Below are positions 33,160 to 40,968 of a DNA stretch of 64,000 nt, in pieces. Under the pieces are notes generated by a model. The model was not told the origin of the DNA, made no database searches, and saw only the letters and a list, made by a program, of their open reading frames with translations. The stretch is taken from assembly GCF_013186535.1 (NCBI RefSeq), contig NZ_JABMCZ010000003.1:682001-746000 (forward strand), written 5' to 3'. A program made the translations under genes and the position numbers. This DNA is from Nocardia terpenica (GTDB taxonomy: Bacteria > Actinomycetota > Actinomycetes > Mycobacteriales > Mycobacteriaceae). Positions within the stretch are counted from its first letter, which is position 1. The number at the start of each line of letters is the position of its first letter.

Positions 33160-33763
33160 GCAGGCCGCGGCCCGCAACCCGGTCGGCGCCGAGCCGAACG
33201 ACCGCCGCCGCGAGCTGCTGGATCGGCTCGCCGACGTGATCGCCGAGGAGGGCATCGAGGGCGTCAGCATCCGCACCCTCGCCGCCCGCGCCCAGGTCTC
33301 GATCGGCACGGTCCAGTACTACTTCGCCACCAAGAACGATCTGCTGCAACGGGTGTGGGAGCACGTCCGCGACGAGGCGGAGCAGCGCTTCTGGGCCTCC
33401 GGGGTGGCCGACCTGTCCCCGGAACAACGACTCGACGCGGCACTCACCGGCATGCTCATCGCCCCCGACAGCGGCGACAGACTGTCCCGAGTGTGGCTGG
33501 CCCTGGTGGCCCGCGCCGCCCACGACCCGGACATCGCCGCCCTGCACCGAGCCCAATGGAAACGCCTGGAAGAGGTCCTATCCCGCGCCCTGGCCGCCGT
33601 AAACCCCGCCCGCGCCGCCGAATCCCCCGACGCCGCAGCCGAATTGCTGGCCCTCCTCGACGGCCTCGCCATAGCCGTCCTCACCGAACCAACCCGCATG
33701 CCCGCAACCCGCGCCACCCGCATAGCCCGCGCCTGGACCACCACCTGGACCAACGGTCACTGA
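33149..33763 (+). CDS. TetR-family transcriptional regulator
   Basis: A 204-residue repressor. The N-terminal HTH (DRLADVIAEEGIEGVSIRTL, ARAQVSIGTVQYYFATKNDLL; residues 28-75) is typical, with a variable ligand domain after. ATG 33149 follows AGGAGAGGAG. It lies last in a three-gene operon and likely represses it through the double operator at 32373-32407. Confidence 0.92.
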   Translation: MGARQAAARNPVGAEPNDRRRELLDRLADVIAEEGIEGVSIRTLAARAQVSIGTVQYYFATKNDLLQRVWEHVRDEAEQRFWASGVADLSPEQRLDAALTGMLIAPDSGDRLSRVWLALVARAAHDPDIAALHRAQWKRLEEVLSRALAAVNPARAAESPDAAAELLALLDGLAIAVLTEPTRMPATRATRIARAWTTTWTNGH

Positions 33764-33822
33764 ACCGCCCAGCTCCCGCCGTCCTAACTCGCCCTTATCG
33801 GTGACGGTCCCCACCGTCTCTC

Positions 33823-34030
33823 GATCCCGGCGTCTTCGCCCCTCGATCCCGTCTCTTGTCCCGGCGCGTTCGTCTCTTGTTCCGGCGCGTCCGTCTCTTG
33901 TTCCCGGCGTGCGTTCGTCTCTTGATCCTGGCGTGCGTTCTTCTCTTGATCCCGGCGTGCTTTTGGCCGGGATCTCCCGCAGATCCCGGCCAAAAGCACG
34001 CCGGGAACAAGTGGTACTCAGCGCGCCGGG
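33823..34030. repeat. Hairpin repeat locus C (array plus two facing cores)
   Basis: From about 33823 to 33949, six irregular units of 20-24 bp contain CCCGG(C)G(T/C)G and TCTCTTG. The array runs into a core at 33950-33972, faced after 11 bases by its exact reverse complement at 33984-34006. The two 23-nt arms can fold into one long cruciform. A short unit of the other orientation follows at about 34022. Convergent junction between the TetR gene and the glucarate genes. Confidence 0.85.
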
Positions 34031-34058
34031 AACAGGTGGTACGTCGATACCCCCGGAT

Positions 34059-34091
34059 GCGGCTCCCGGTGGGGTTGGTACCGGGAGCCGC
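34059..34091. terminator. Hairpin terminator beside repeat locus C
   Basis: A perfect 12-bp stem GCGGCTCCCGGT (34059-34070) with 34080-34091 and a 9-nt loop, 40 bases from the end of the glucarate dehydratase gene. Confidence 0.75.
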
Positions 34092-34130
34092 GCTGCCGGC
34101 CGACGTGGAGCGAGGCCGGCAGGCCCGGAC

Positions 34131-35414
34131 TCAGAATCTGGATGAGTCCGGGGGCCGATACGCCGGATCGGCCCGGCGCATGGCGGCGACGTCGTCGCGA
34201 TCGCGCCACTGCGGCAGGGACTTCCAGCGTTCGTGCAGTCGGGCCACGGCGTCGCGGTCGAGATCGACGCCGAGGCCGGGAGCGTCGCCGACGGTGACTG
34301 CCCCGTCGGTGAAGGTGAACCGCTCGGTGACCACATCCTCAGCCTGCCATGGATAGTGGGTGTCGCATGCGGAATTGAGCTCGGGAACTGTGGCGGCCAC
34401 GTGCGTCATGGCGGCCAGGCTGATCCCGAGGTGGGTATTCGAGTGCATGGACAGCCCCCTGCCGTGCACCCTGCACACCGCGGCCAGGTCGCGGGTGGCA
34501 AGCAGCCCACCCCAGAAGTGATGGTCGGACAGCACGATCTGCACCGCGTCCCGCTCGAAGGCGGGCAGCACCTCGTCCATCGAGGTCACGATCATATTGG
34601 TGGCCAACGGAATTCCGGTCCGCCGGTGCACCTGCGCCATGCCGTCGACGGTCGCGACCGGATCCTCCAGATATTCGACGATACCGCCCAGTTCCGCCGC
34701 GACCCGCAACGCGGTGCGCAGCGACCAGCCGCCATTGGGATCCAAACGTAGGGGCAGCCCGGGAAATTCGGCGGCCAGCGCGCGGACGGCGGCGATCTCC
34801 TCCTCCGGGGCCATCACCCCGCCCTTGAGCTTGAACGAGCGAAAACCGCCGTGCCGGACGAACTTCCGGGCCAGCCGCAGCACTCCGTCGGGATCGAGCG
34901 CGGCGCCCCAGTCGTCGGCGGGACCGTCTCCGCCCGGATGTTCGGCCCACTTGTAGAACAGGTAGGCGCAGTAGTCGACCCGATCGCGCACCTTACCGCC
35001 GAGCAGCGTGTGCACGGGCACGCCGAGCCGCCGCCCGAGCGCGTCCAGCGCGGCCACCTCGAACGCGGACACCACACTCGCCCTGACCTTGTCGGTGGTC
35101 AGCGCGCCCCGCAGGCCGCTGGCCGCGGGCGCGGCGTCGAGCAGTCGCCCCTCGCCCCCGCCGATCCGGGCGATCTCGGTGATCGCGCCGATCGAACGCC
35201 CCACCAGTTCCGGCCCCAGCTCCGCCGCCCGCTCCAGATAGACGGTGTCGCCGTAGGTTTCGCCGAGCCCCGGCACGCCGCCGTCGGTGTCGAGCTCCAC
35301 GATCAGCCGCGGCGTGTACGGCTGATGCACGCCGGACAGGTTCAACAGCGGCGGATCGGAGACGAGGATCGGGGTCAGCCGGACCCCGGTGATGATCGGA
35401 AGCCGCTCGGCCAT
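34131..35414 (-). CDS. gudD: Glucarate dehydratase (enolase superfamily)
   Basis: A 427-residue enzyme that dehydrates D-glucarate (and often L-idarate) to 5-dehydro-4-deoxyglucarate. Family residues are the KxK in SFKLKGGV, metal ligands in DPNGGWSLR and EYLEDPVA, LSDHHFWGG, and the general-base His in MHSNTHLGISLAA. The ATG shares one base with the preceding aldehyde dehydrogenase stop. Last gene of the leftward LysR-KdgD-ALDH-GudD set. Confidence 0.95.
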   Translation of the reverse strand: MAERLPIITGVRLTPILVSDPPLLNLSGVHQPYTPRLIVELDTDGGVPGLGETYGDTVYLERAAELGPELVGRSIGAITEIARIGGGEGRLLDAAPAASGLRGALTTDKVRASVVSAFEVAALDALGRRLGVPVHTLLGGKVRDRVDYCAYLFYKWAEHPGGDGPADDWGAALDPDGVLRLARKFVRHGGFRSFKLKGGVMAPEEEIAAVRALAAEFPGLPLRLDPNGGWSLRTALRVAAELGGIVEYLEDPVATVDGMAQVHRRTGIPLATNMIVTSMDEVLPAFERDAVQIVLSDHHFWGGLLATRDLAAVCRVHGRGLSMHSNTHLGISLAAMTHVAATVPELNSACDTHYPWQAEDVVTERFTFTDGAVTVGDAPGLGVDLDRDAVARLHERWKSLPQWRDRDDVAAMRRADPAYRPPDSSRF

Positions 35415-36868
35415 CAGCGATCTCCGTCCACCCGGCGCGGCAGCCGCCACGGATTGTCCTCCCGCAGCGCGGGCGGCAGGAAGGCGTCGGGGAAACCCTG
35501 CCAGGCCACCGGCCGCAGGAACCGTTCCACCGCAGCGGTTCCCATGGAGGTGAACGTCGGCGCGGTGGTCGCCGGGTAGGGACCGCCGTGCTGCTGCGCC
35601 CAGGACAGCGTGATGCCGGTGGGCCACCCGTTCCAGACCAGCCGCCCGGCCAGCCGGGTCAGCGTCGGCAGCAGTGCCCGCACCTCGTCGGCCTCGGACT
35701 CCTCGGCGTGCAGCGTCGCGGTCAGCCCGGGTTCGAGCACCCCGAGCACCGCGCGCAGTTCCTCGCCGTCGCGGTATTCGACGATGATCGACTCGGGTCC
35801 GAAGCATTCCGCACCGAGGATTTCCGGGGCCCGCACGAAATCAGCGGCGCGCACGGTGAACAGCGTCGGCCGGAACTCCGGGTCGTCCGGCGCGGGCGCG
35901 GAAAGCACCGTGAGGGCGGGCTGTTCGCGCAGCCGCGACACCCCGGCGCGGTAGCCGCCCGCGATGCGCTCGTTGAGCATTTCCTGTGCAGGCACCGATT
36001 CGACTGCCGCGCGCAGGGTTTCGCCGAGCCCGTGCCCCGCCGGCAGCAGCAGCAGTCCGGGCTTGGTGCAGAACTGCCCCGCGCCCAGGGAGAACGACCC
36101 GACATAGCCCGCCGCGATCTCGGCCCCGCGCGCCCGCACCGCGCCCGCCGTGACGATCACCGGATTCACGCTGCCCAGCTCGCCGTAGAACGGAATCGGC
36201 CGCGGGCGGGCGTTCGCGATGTCGAACAGCGCCCGCCCCCCGGCCTCGGATCCGGTGAACGAGGCCGCCGCGATATCCGGATGCCGCAGCGCGGTCACGC
36301 CCGCGTCGACCCCGTGGACGATGTCGACAATCCCTTCCGGCGCACCGGCTTCCGTCAGCGCCCGGACCAGAATGTCGCGGGTGCGCACGGACAGCTCCGG
36401 ATGCCCGGGATGCGCCTTCACCACCACCGGGCAGCCCGCCGCCAGGGCCGCCGCGGTGTCGTGCCCGGCGACGCTGAGCGTGAGCGGGAAATTGCTCGCC
36501 GCGAACACCAACACCGGCCCGATCGGCACCACCATGCGCCGAATATCGGGACGCGCACCCATCGGCCACGCCGGATCCGCGTGATCGACGGTGGCGCGCA
36601 GGAATTCGCCGTCGCTCAGCACCCGGCCGAACAGCCGCAGCTGAAAAACGGTGCGCACCAACTCCGATCGCAGCCGCGGCTGCGCGGGCAGGTGCGTCTC
36701 GGCCGCGGCCAGCGCCACCAGTTCGGCGCCAGCCTCCTCCACTGCGTCCGCGGCCGCGTTCAGCCACCGCACCCGGTCCCCCGGTGTGGATTCGGCCAGC
36801 GCCGCCCCGGCCCGCACGGCGGCGGCGACGATTCGGTCGATATCGACGTGCGTCGTTTCCGCAATCAC
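35414..36868 (-). CDS. 2-ketoglutarate semialdehyde dehydrogenase (ALDH family)
   Basis: A protein of about 484 residues. ALDH features are VFAASNFPLTLSVAGHDTAAALAAGCPVVVK (cofactor region), ASFTGSEAGG, the Glu in YGELGSVNP and the nucleophile Cys in GQFCTKPG. This group oxidises 2-ketoglutarate semialdehyde to 2-oxoglutarate with NADP. GTG at 36868 is chosen because GGAGG lies five bases before it; another GTG at 36880 is possible. Placed between kdgD and gudD. Confidence 0.92.
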   Translation of the reverse strand: MIAETTHVDIDRIVAAAVRAGAALAESTPGDRVRWLNAAADAVEEAGAELVALAAAETHLPAQPRLRSELVRTVFQLRLFGRVLSDGEFLRATVDHADPAWPMGARPDIRRMVVPIGPVLVFAASNFPLTLSVAGHDTAAALAAGCPVVVKAHPGHPELSVRTRDILVRALTEAGAPEGIVDIVHGVDAGVTALRHPDIAAASFTGSEAGGRALFDIANARPRPIPFYGELGSVNPVIVTAGAVRARGAEIAAGYVGSFSLGAGQFCTKPGLLLLPAGHGLGETLRAAVESVPAQEMLNERIAGGYRAGVSRLREQPALTVLSAPAPDDPEFRPTLFTVRAADFVRAPEILGAECFGPESIIVEYRDGEELRAVLGVLEPGLTATLHAEESEADEVRALLPTLTRLAGRLVWNGWPTGITLSWAQQHGGPYPATTAPTFTSMGTAAVERFLRPVAWQGFPDAFLPPALREDNPWRLPRRVDGDR

Positions 36869-36880
36869 TGTGTCCTCCAC

Positions 36881-37795
36881 TCAGACAATGGTTTTCACCA
36901 GGGCGGTCAGTTCGGCGAGCTCGGACCCGGTGAGATCGGTGAGCGGCGGCCGGACTCGGCTCGACGGCCGCCCCACCGCCCGCAGCCCCGCCTTGACGAT
37001 CGATACCGCATAGCCGGGGCGGCGGTCGCGAATCTCCAGGTAGGGCAGGACGAAAGCGCGCAGCAGCCGGTAGACCGCGTCCCGGTCGCGCCCGCGCACG
37101 GCCCGGTAGAACTCGAGCGCGAACTCCGGCACGAAATTGAAGATCGCCGAAGAGTAGGTGGTGACACCCATTTCGGTATAGGGCAGCGCGAACGTCTCCG
37201 CGGTCGGCAGCCCGCCGATATAGGTGAGCCGGTCGCCCAGCCGGGCATAGATGCGCGTCATCGTCTCGATATTGCCGACCCCGTCCTTGAATCCGACGAG
37301 ATTGGGGCAGCGGTCGGCCATCCGGGCCACCGTCACATCGTCGCATGCGGCATTGGCGCGGCTGTAGAAGATCACCCCGAGCGAGGTGGCCGCGCACACC
37401 GCCGCCACATGCTCGACCAGCCCGTCCGGCCCGGACTCGATCAGATACGGCGGCAGCAGCAGAATCCCCTGTGCCCCCGCCGATTCCGCGGCCCGCGCCT
37501 GTTCGACGGCGGTCGCGGTGCCCGCGGTGGCGGAGGCGATCACCGGCACCCGCCCGGCGGTCTCGGCGACCGCGGCGCGCACCACCCGATCCAGCTCGGC
37601 GGAGGTGAGCGAGAAGCCCTCGCCGGTGCCGCCCGCCGCGAACAACCCGGCCACGTCGTATTCGGCCAGCCAGCCGATGTGCTCCCGGTAGGCGGCCTCG
37701 TCGAAGGCGAGATCGTCGTCGAAATGGGTGACCGGGAACGAGAGCAGGCCCCGGCTCAGCGCCGGTCCCAACTCGGCGGCGGACATCGATGACAC
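36881..37795 (-). CDS. kdgD: 5-dehydro-4-deoxyglucarate dehydratase
   Basis: A 304-residue DapA-family lyase that converts 5-dehydro-4-deoxyglucarate to 2-ketoglutarate semialdehyde, CO2 and water. It has LLSFPVTHFDDDLAFD, FAAGGTGEGFSLT, the Tyr in VIFYSRANA and the Schiff-base Lys in LVGFKDGVGNIE, which is the KDG dehydratase form of the motif. GTG 37795 follows AGGAGGA. Starts 36 bases after the LysR gene. Confidence 0.95.
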   Translation of the reverse strand: MSSMSAAELGPALSRGLLSFPVTHFDDDLAFDEAAYREHIGWLAEYDVAGLFAAGGTGEGFSLTSAELDRVVRAAVAETAGRVPVIASATAGTATAVEQARAAESAGAQGILLLPPYLIESGPDGLVEHVAAVCAATSLGVIFYSRANAACDDVTVARMADRCPNLVGFKDGVGNIETMTRIYARLGDRLTYIGGLPTAETFALPYTEMGVTTYSSAIFNFVPEFALEFYRAVRGRDRDAVYRLLRAFVLPYLEIRDRRPGYAVSIVKAGLRAVGRPSSRVRPPLTDLTGSELAELTALVKTIV

Positions 37796-37831
37796 GAATT
37801 TCCTCCTCGGGGAATCGTCGGCGCGCGGACG

Positions 37832-38740
37832 TCAGGCGTCCGGCCACATCTCCAGCAGATCGGTCACGCGGCGCAGGGCCGGATTGGCCGTGTCCCGCCG
37901 CCAGACCGCATACAGTTCGGCCTGCTCGCGCACCCCCGCCAGCGGCCGGAATCGCACCCCGTCCGGATGCAGGTGGCCTGCGGTCTCGGGCACCAGGGCC
38001 AGCCCGCGCCCGGCCGCCACCAGCGCGAGCATGGTGTGCACCTGGGTGAGCCGGTCGGACGGTTCGTAGGACACGCCCGCCAGCACCCGGGTCATCAGTT
38101 CGGCGAAATAGCGTGCGGGACCGGGCGCGTACACCAGCATGCGCTCGCCGTCCAGGTCGGGCACGCCGATCGGGGCGCGGTCGGCCAGTCGGTGGCGTTC
38201 GGGCACCGCGAGCACCAGCGCTTCGCGATGTACCTGCCGCCCGGCGAACTCGGCGCCGTCGAAGGGCGGCCGCGCCAGTGCGAGATCCAGTCTGCCGCTG
38301 GACAATTCGTTGAACTGCGCGGCGCTGACCAGCTCGCTCAGCGACAGCCGCACCTCGGGCAGCGCCTGCGAGACGCGGTTGAGGAAGCGGCCGAGATAGC
38401 CGAATCCGGCGGTCGCGGTGAAGCCGATCCGGACGGTGCCGACGCGACCGGCGGCCACCCGCCGCGCGGTGCCCGGCGCGGCCTCGGCCAGCGCCAGCAG
38501 GCGGCGGGCCTCGGCCAGGAAGACCACCCCGGCGGGGGTCAGCTCCACCTGCCGCTGGGTGCGGTCCAGCAGCAGCACGCCCACGTCGCGCTCCAATTTC
38601 TGGATCTGGCGGCTCAGCGGCGGCTGGGTCATCCGCAGTCGTTCCGCCGCGCGGCGGAAACTACCTTCCTCGGCGACCGCGACGAATCCACGCACCTGCT
38701 CCAGGGACAGCATGGCTGACAGCTTGCCGTCGCCGGTCAT
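37832..38740 (-). CDS. LysR-family regulator of the glucarate genes
   Basis: A 302-residue regulator. The HTH is LEQVRGFVAVAEEGSFRRAA with RMTQPPLSRQIQKLERDVG. The effector domain starts VRIGFTATAGFGYLG. ATG 38740 follows GGAGGG. Unusually for LysR it lies upstream on the same strand as the genes it presumably controls, only 36 bases before kdgD, so it may be in their operon. Confidence 0.93.
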   Translation of the reverse strand: MTGDGKLSAMLSLEQVRGFVAVAEEGSFRRAAERLRMTQPPLSRQIQKLERDVGVLLLDRTQRQVELTPAGVVFLAEARRLLALAEAAPGTARRVAAGRVGTVRIGFTATAGFGYLGRFLNRVSQALPEVRLSLSELVSAAQFNELSSGRLDLALARPPFDGAEFAGRQVHREALVLAVPERHRLADRAPIGVPDLDGERMLVYAPGPARYFAELMTRVLAGVSYEPSDRLTQVHTMLALVAAGRGLALVPETAGHLHPDGVRFRPLAGVREQAELYAVWRRDTANPALRRVTDLLEMWPDA

Positions 38741-38792
38741 GGTCGGCCCTCCGGTTGCGCGGATCGGTTCCCTCGCAGGCTAGGACCCGGCG

Positions 38793-38847
38793 GTGATACC
38801 GGTCCAACATTCGTTTCGTATCGGGTGATATCCGGTGGGTATCACCC
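38793..38847. promoter_or_regulatory. GGTGATA repeats in the LysR-IclR divergent promoter
   Basis: GGGTGATA (38823-38830) and TATCACCC (38840-38847) form an inverted repeat, and another GGTGATACCGG lies at 38793. These are candidate operator elements for LysR or IclR between their divergent starts. Confidence 0.5.
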
Positions 38848-38940
38848 GGGGGATTCACGTACGTGAACAACGTCGGCATTGAGAACGGCGGCGGTCCTCG
38901 GTTAGCCTCCGACACAGCGGCCGTCGATCGGAGGAACGTC

Positions 38941-39738
38941 ATGCAGCGCAACGGCCACGCGGACCGCGACGAGGCGTCGGCGACGGGCGTCAAGTCCGCG
39001 CGCCGCGCGATCACGCTGCTGGAGGTGTTCGCCGCCAACCGATCCTGGCTCTCGCTCGCCGAAATGCATGCGGCCACCGGCTTTCCGCGCTCCAGCCTGC
39101 ACGGCCTGCTGCGCACCCTGCGCGCCGCCGAATGGATCGAATGCGACGAGACCGGCACCCGATTCCGGCTCGGGGTGCGCGCATTGATCTGTGGCACGGC
39201 GTATCTCGATCGCGACCCGGCCGTGCCGTTCGCGACCGCCGTGCTGGAGCGGCTGCGCGACGACACCGGATTCACCGCCCACTACGCGCGGCTGTCCGGC
39301 ACCGAGGTGGTGTACCTGGAGACCCGCGAGTCCCGACGGTCCGACCATCTCATCTCCCGGGTGGGCCGCACGCTGCCCGCGCACGCGACCGCGCTGGGCA
39401 AGGCGCTGCTGGCCGAGCTGGCCGATCCCGAACTCGCCGACCTGCTGCCGCCGCGCCTGGCCGCGCTCACCGCACACACCCGCACCGACCGCGACACGCT
39501 GTACGCCGAACTGGGTGTCGTGCGCGAGCGCGGATACGCCACCGAGCGCGAGGAGGGCACCGCGGGCGTGGCCTGCGCGGCCGCGGCGGTGCCGTATCGC
39601 ATTCCGGCCACCGACGCCGTCAGCTGCTCGATGCCGATGGATCGGGTCACCGAGGGGGAGCAGCACCGCATCGGCGCGGTGCTGCGCGATGCCGCCGCCG
39701 AACTCGCGCGCCAGCTGCGGCGCGCCGGAATTCGTTGA
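38941..39738 (+). CDS. IclR-family regulator
   Basis: A 265-residue regulator. The winged helix is KSARRAITLLEVFAANRSWLSLAEMHAATGFPRSSLHGLLRTL. The IclR ligand domain has GTAYLDRD, ETRESRRSDHLISRVGRTLPAHATALGKALLA and GYATEREEGTAGVACAA. ATG 38941 follows GGAGGAA. It precedes the uronate dehydrogenase gene by 36 bases and probably controls it. Confidence 0.94.
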   Translation: MQRNGHADRDEASATGVKSARRAITLLEVFAANRSWLSLAEMHAATGFPRSSLHGLLRTLRAAEWIECDETGTRFRLGVRALICGTAYLDRDPAVPFATAVLERLRDDTGFTAHYARLSGTEVVYLETRESRRSDHLISRVGRTLPAHATALGKALLAELADPELADLLPPRLAALTAHTRTDRDTLYAELGVVRERGYATEREEGTAGVACAAAAVPYRIPATDAVSCSMPMDRVTEGEQHRIGAVLRDAAAELARQLRRAGIR

Positions 39739-39774
39739 TATCAACCAGAATTCGATCATCAAGGAGCGTCAGCC

Positions 39775-40578
39775 ATGGCCGACCAACGGATCCTCGTCAC
39801 CGGCGCGGCGGGCGGAATCGGGCGGCTGATGCGCCCGCGGCTGGCCCGGCCGGACCGGGTGCTGCGGCTGCTCGACATCGCGCCGCAGGATCCGGCCGGG
39901 CCGGGGGAGCGGGTGGAGATCGTCACCGGATCGCTCACCGATCCCGAGGTCGCGGCCGCGGCCTGTCGTGATGTGCACGCGGTGATCCACCTGGGCGGAC
40001 TGTCTCGCGAGGACACCTGGGCGCGCATGCTGGAGATCAATATCGACGGCACGCACACCGTGCTGGAGGCCGCCCGCGCGGCCGGGGTGCCGCGGGTGAT
40101 CCTGGCCTCGAGCAACCACGCGGTGGGTTTCCGGCGGATCGGCGAGGCGGGCCCCGACGGCCTGCCCCCCGACAGCAGCCCGCGCCCGGACACCTACTAC
40201 GGCGTGAGCAAGGCGGCGATGGAAGCGCTCGGCAGCCTCTATCACTCCCGCTTCGGCATGGACATCACCTGCCTGCGAATCGGCAGCTGCTTCGAGCGCC
40301 CCGCCGACATCCGCCAACTGTCGATCTGGTTGTCCCCCAACGACTGTGCCCGCCTCCTGGAGTCCTGCCTGGCCACCGACAAGCCGGGATACCGTGTGCT
40401 GTGGGCAGTCTCGGCGAACACCCGCACCGTCGTCTCCCTCCGCGAGGCCGCCGCGATCGGCTACCACAGCGAGGACGACGCGGAACTCTTCGCCGCCGAG
40501 GTCCCGCCGGGAAAGCTCCCCGACTACCTCGGCGGCACCTTCTGCGAATGCCCACTGGGACAACCCAATCCACTCTGA
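39775..40578 (+). CDS. udh: Uronate dehydrogenase (NAD-dependent SDR)
   Basis: A 267-residue SDR oxidising D-glucuronate or D-galacturonate to the aldarolactone. Features are the Rossmann motif ILVTGAAGGIGRLM, IHLGG, the catalytic YYGVSK, ASSNHAVGF with its Ser-Asn, and the ending LGGTFCECPLG. The size and the C-terminal pattern match bacterial uronate dehydrogenases. Aldarate-processing enzymes lie next door. Ribosome site AAGGAG. Confidence 0.9.
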   Translation: MADQRILVTGAAGGIGRLMRPRLARPDRVLRLLDIAPQDPAGPGERVEIVTGSLTDPEVAAAACRDVHAVIHLGGLSREDTWARMLEINIDGTHTVLEAARAAGVPRVILASSNHAVGFRRIGEAGPDGLPPDSSPRPDTYYGVSKAAMEALGSLYHSRFGMDITCLRIGSCFERPADIRQLSIWLSPNDCARLLESCLATDKPGYRVLWAVSANTRTVVSLREAAAIGYHSEDDAELFAAEVPPGKLPDYLGGTFCECPLGQPNPL

Positions 40579-40594
40579 CCCCAGCCCTCACCCC

Positions 40595-40841
40595 TCCCGG
40601 TGTGCCCTTTCTGGTTCCCGGTGTGCCCTTTCTGGTTCCCGGTGTGCCCTTTCTGGTTCCCGGTGTGCCCTTTCTGGTTTCTGGCGTGCCCTTTCTGGTT
40701 CCCGGTGTGCCCCTTCTGGTTCCTGGCGTGCCCACCCATGTTCCCGGTGTGCCCACCCATGTTCCCGGCGTGCCAATTTCTTGTTCCCGGCATGCTTTTG
40801 GCCGGGAACTCACCAAGATTCCGGCCAAAAGCGCGCCGGAA
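40595..40841. repeat. Hairpin repeat locus D (nine 21-bp units plus two facing cores)
   Basis: Nine head-to-tail units of 21 bp (TCCCGGTGTGCCCTTTCTGGT and variants; the last is 22) fill 40595-40784. They run directly into a core at 40785-40807. An opposite core at 40819-40841 carries the compensated stem TTCCGGC/GCCGGAA. Lies between udh and the sugar porter on the same strand. Confidence 0.92.
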
Positions 40842-40853
40842 TCGCTTGGGCCA

Positions 40854-40897
40854 GTTCGTATACACGAACGTATGGCCCGATACCGAATCAGTATCGG
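40854..40897. promoter_or_regulatory. Two inverted repeats upstream of the sugar porter
   Basis: GTTCGTATACACGAAC (40854-40869; arms of six) and CCGATAC-N7-GTATCGG (40877-40897) are both palindromic and end 71 bases before the porter ATG. GTTCGTATACACGAAC resembles the half-site pattern of IclR-type operators. They are candidate control sites for the porter-lactonase operon. Confidence 0.6.
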
Positions 40898-40968
40898 AAC
40901 GCGTATTGCCTTCACTATTCGAGCATGTGACCCTGGGCACACTCGCTTGGTAGTTAAGGAAGCACCAC

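Noticed and set aside
35588..37792. Plus-strand frame of over 700 codons opposite the aldehyde dehydrogenase and kdgD genes
   Set aside because: Both strands cannot be coding here. The minus-strand genes carry catalytic motifs and ribosome sites; the plus frame has neither.
40588..40776. Repetitive small proteins encoded in the 21-bp array (and similar frames at loci C, G, H, I)
   Set aside because: The frames exist only because the repeat units lack stops and some are multiples of three. There is no ribosome site, no conserved start, and both strands are equally open.
40595..40784. CRISPR array
   Set aside because: The units are contiguous 21-bp copies with no unique spacers between them, and no cas genes are in the window.
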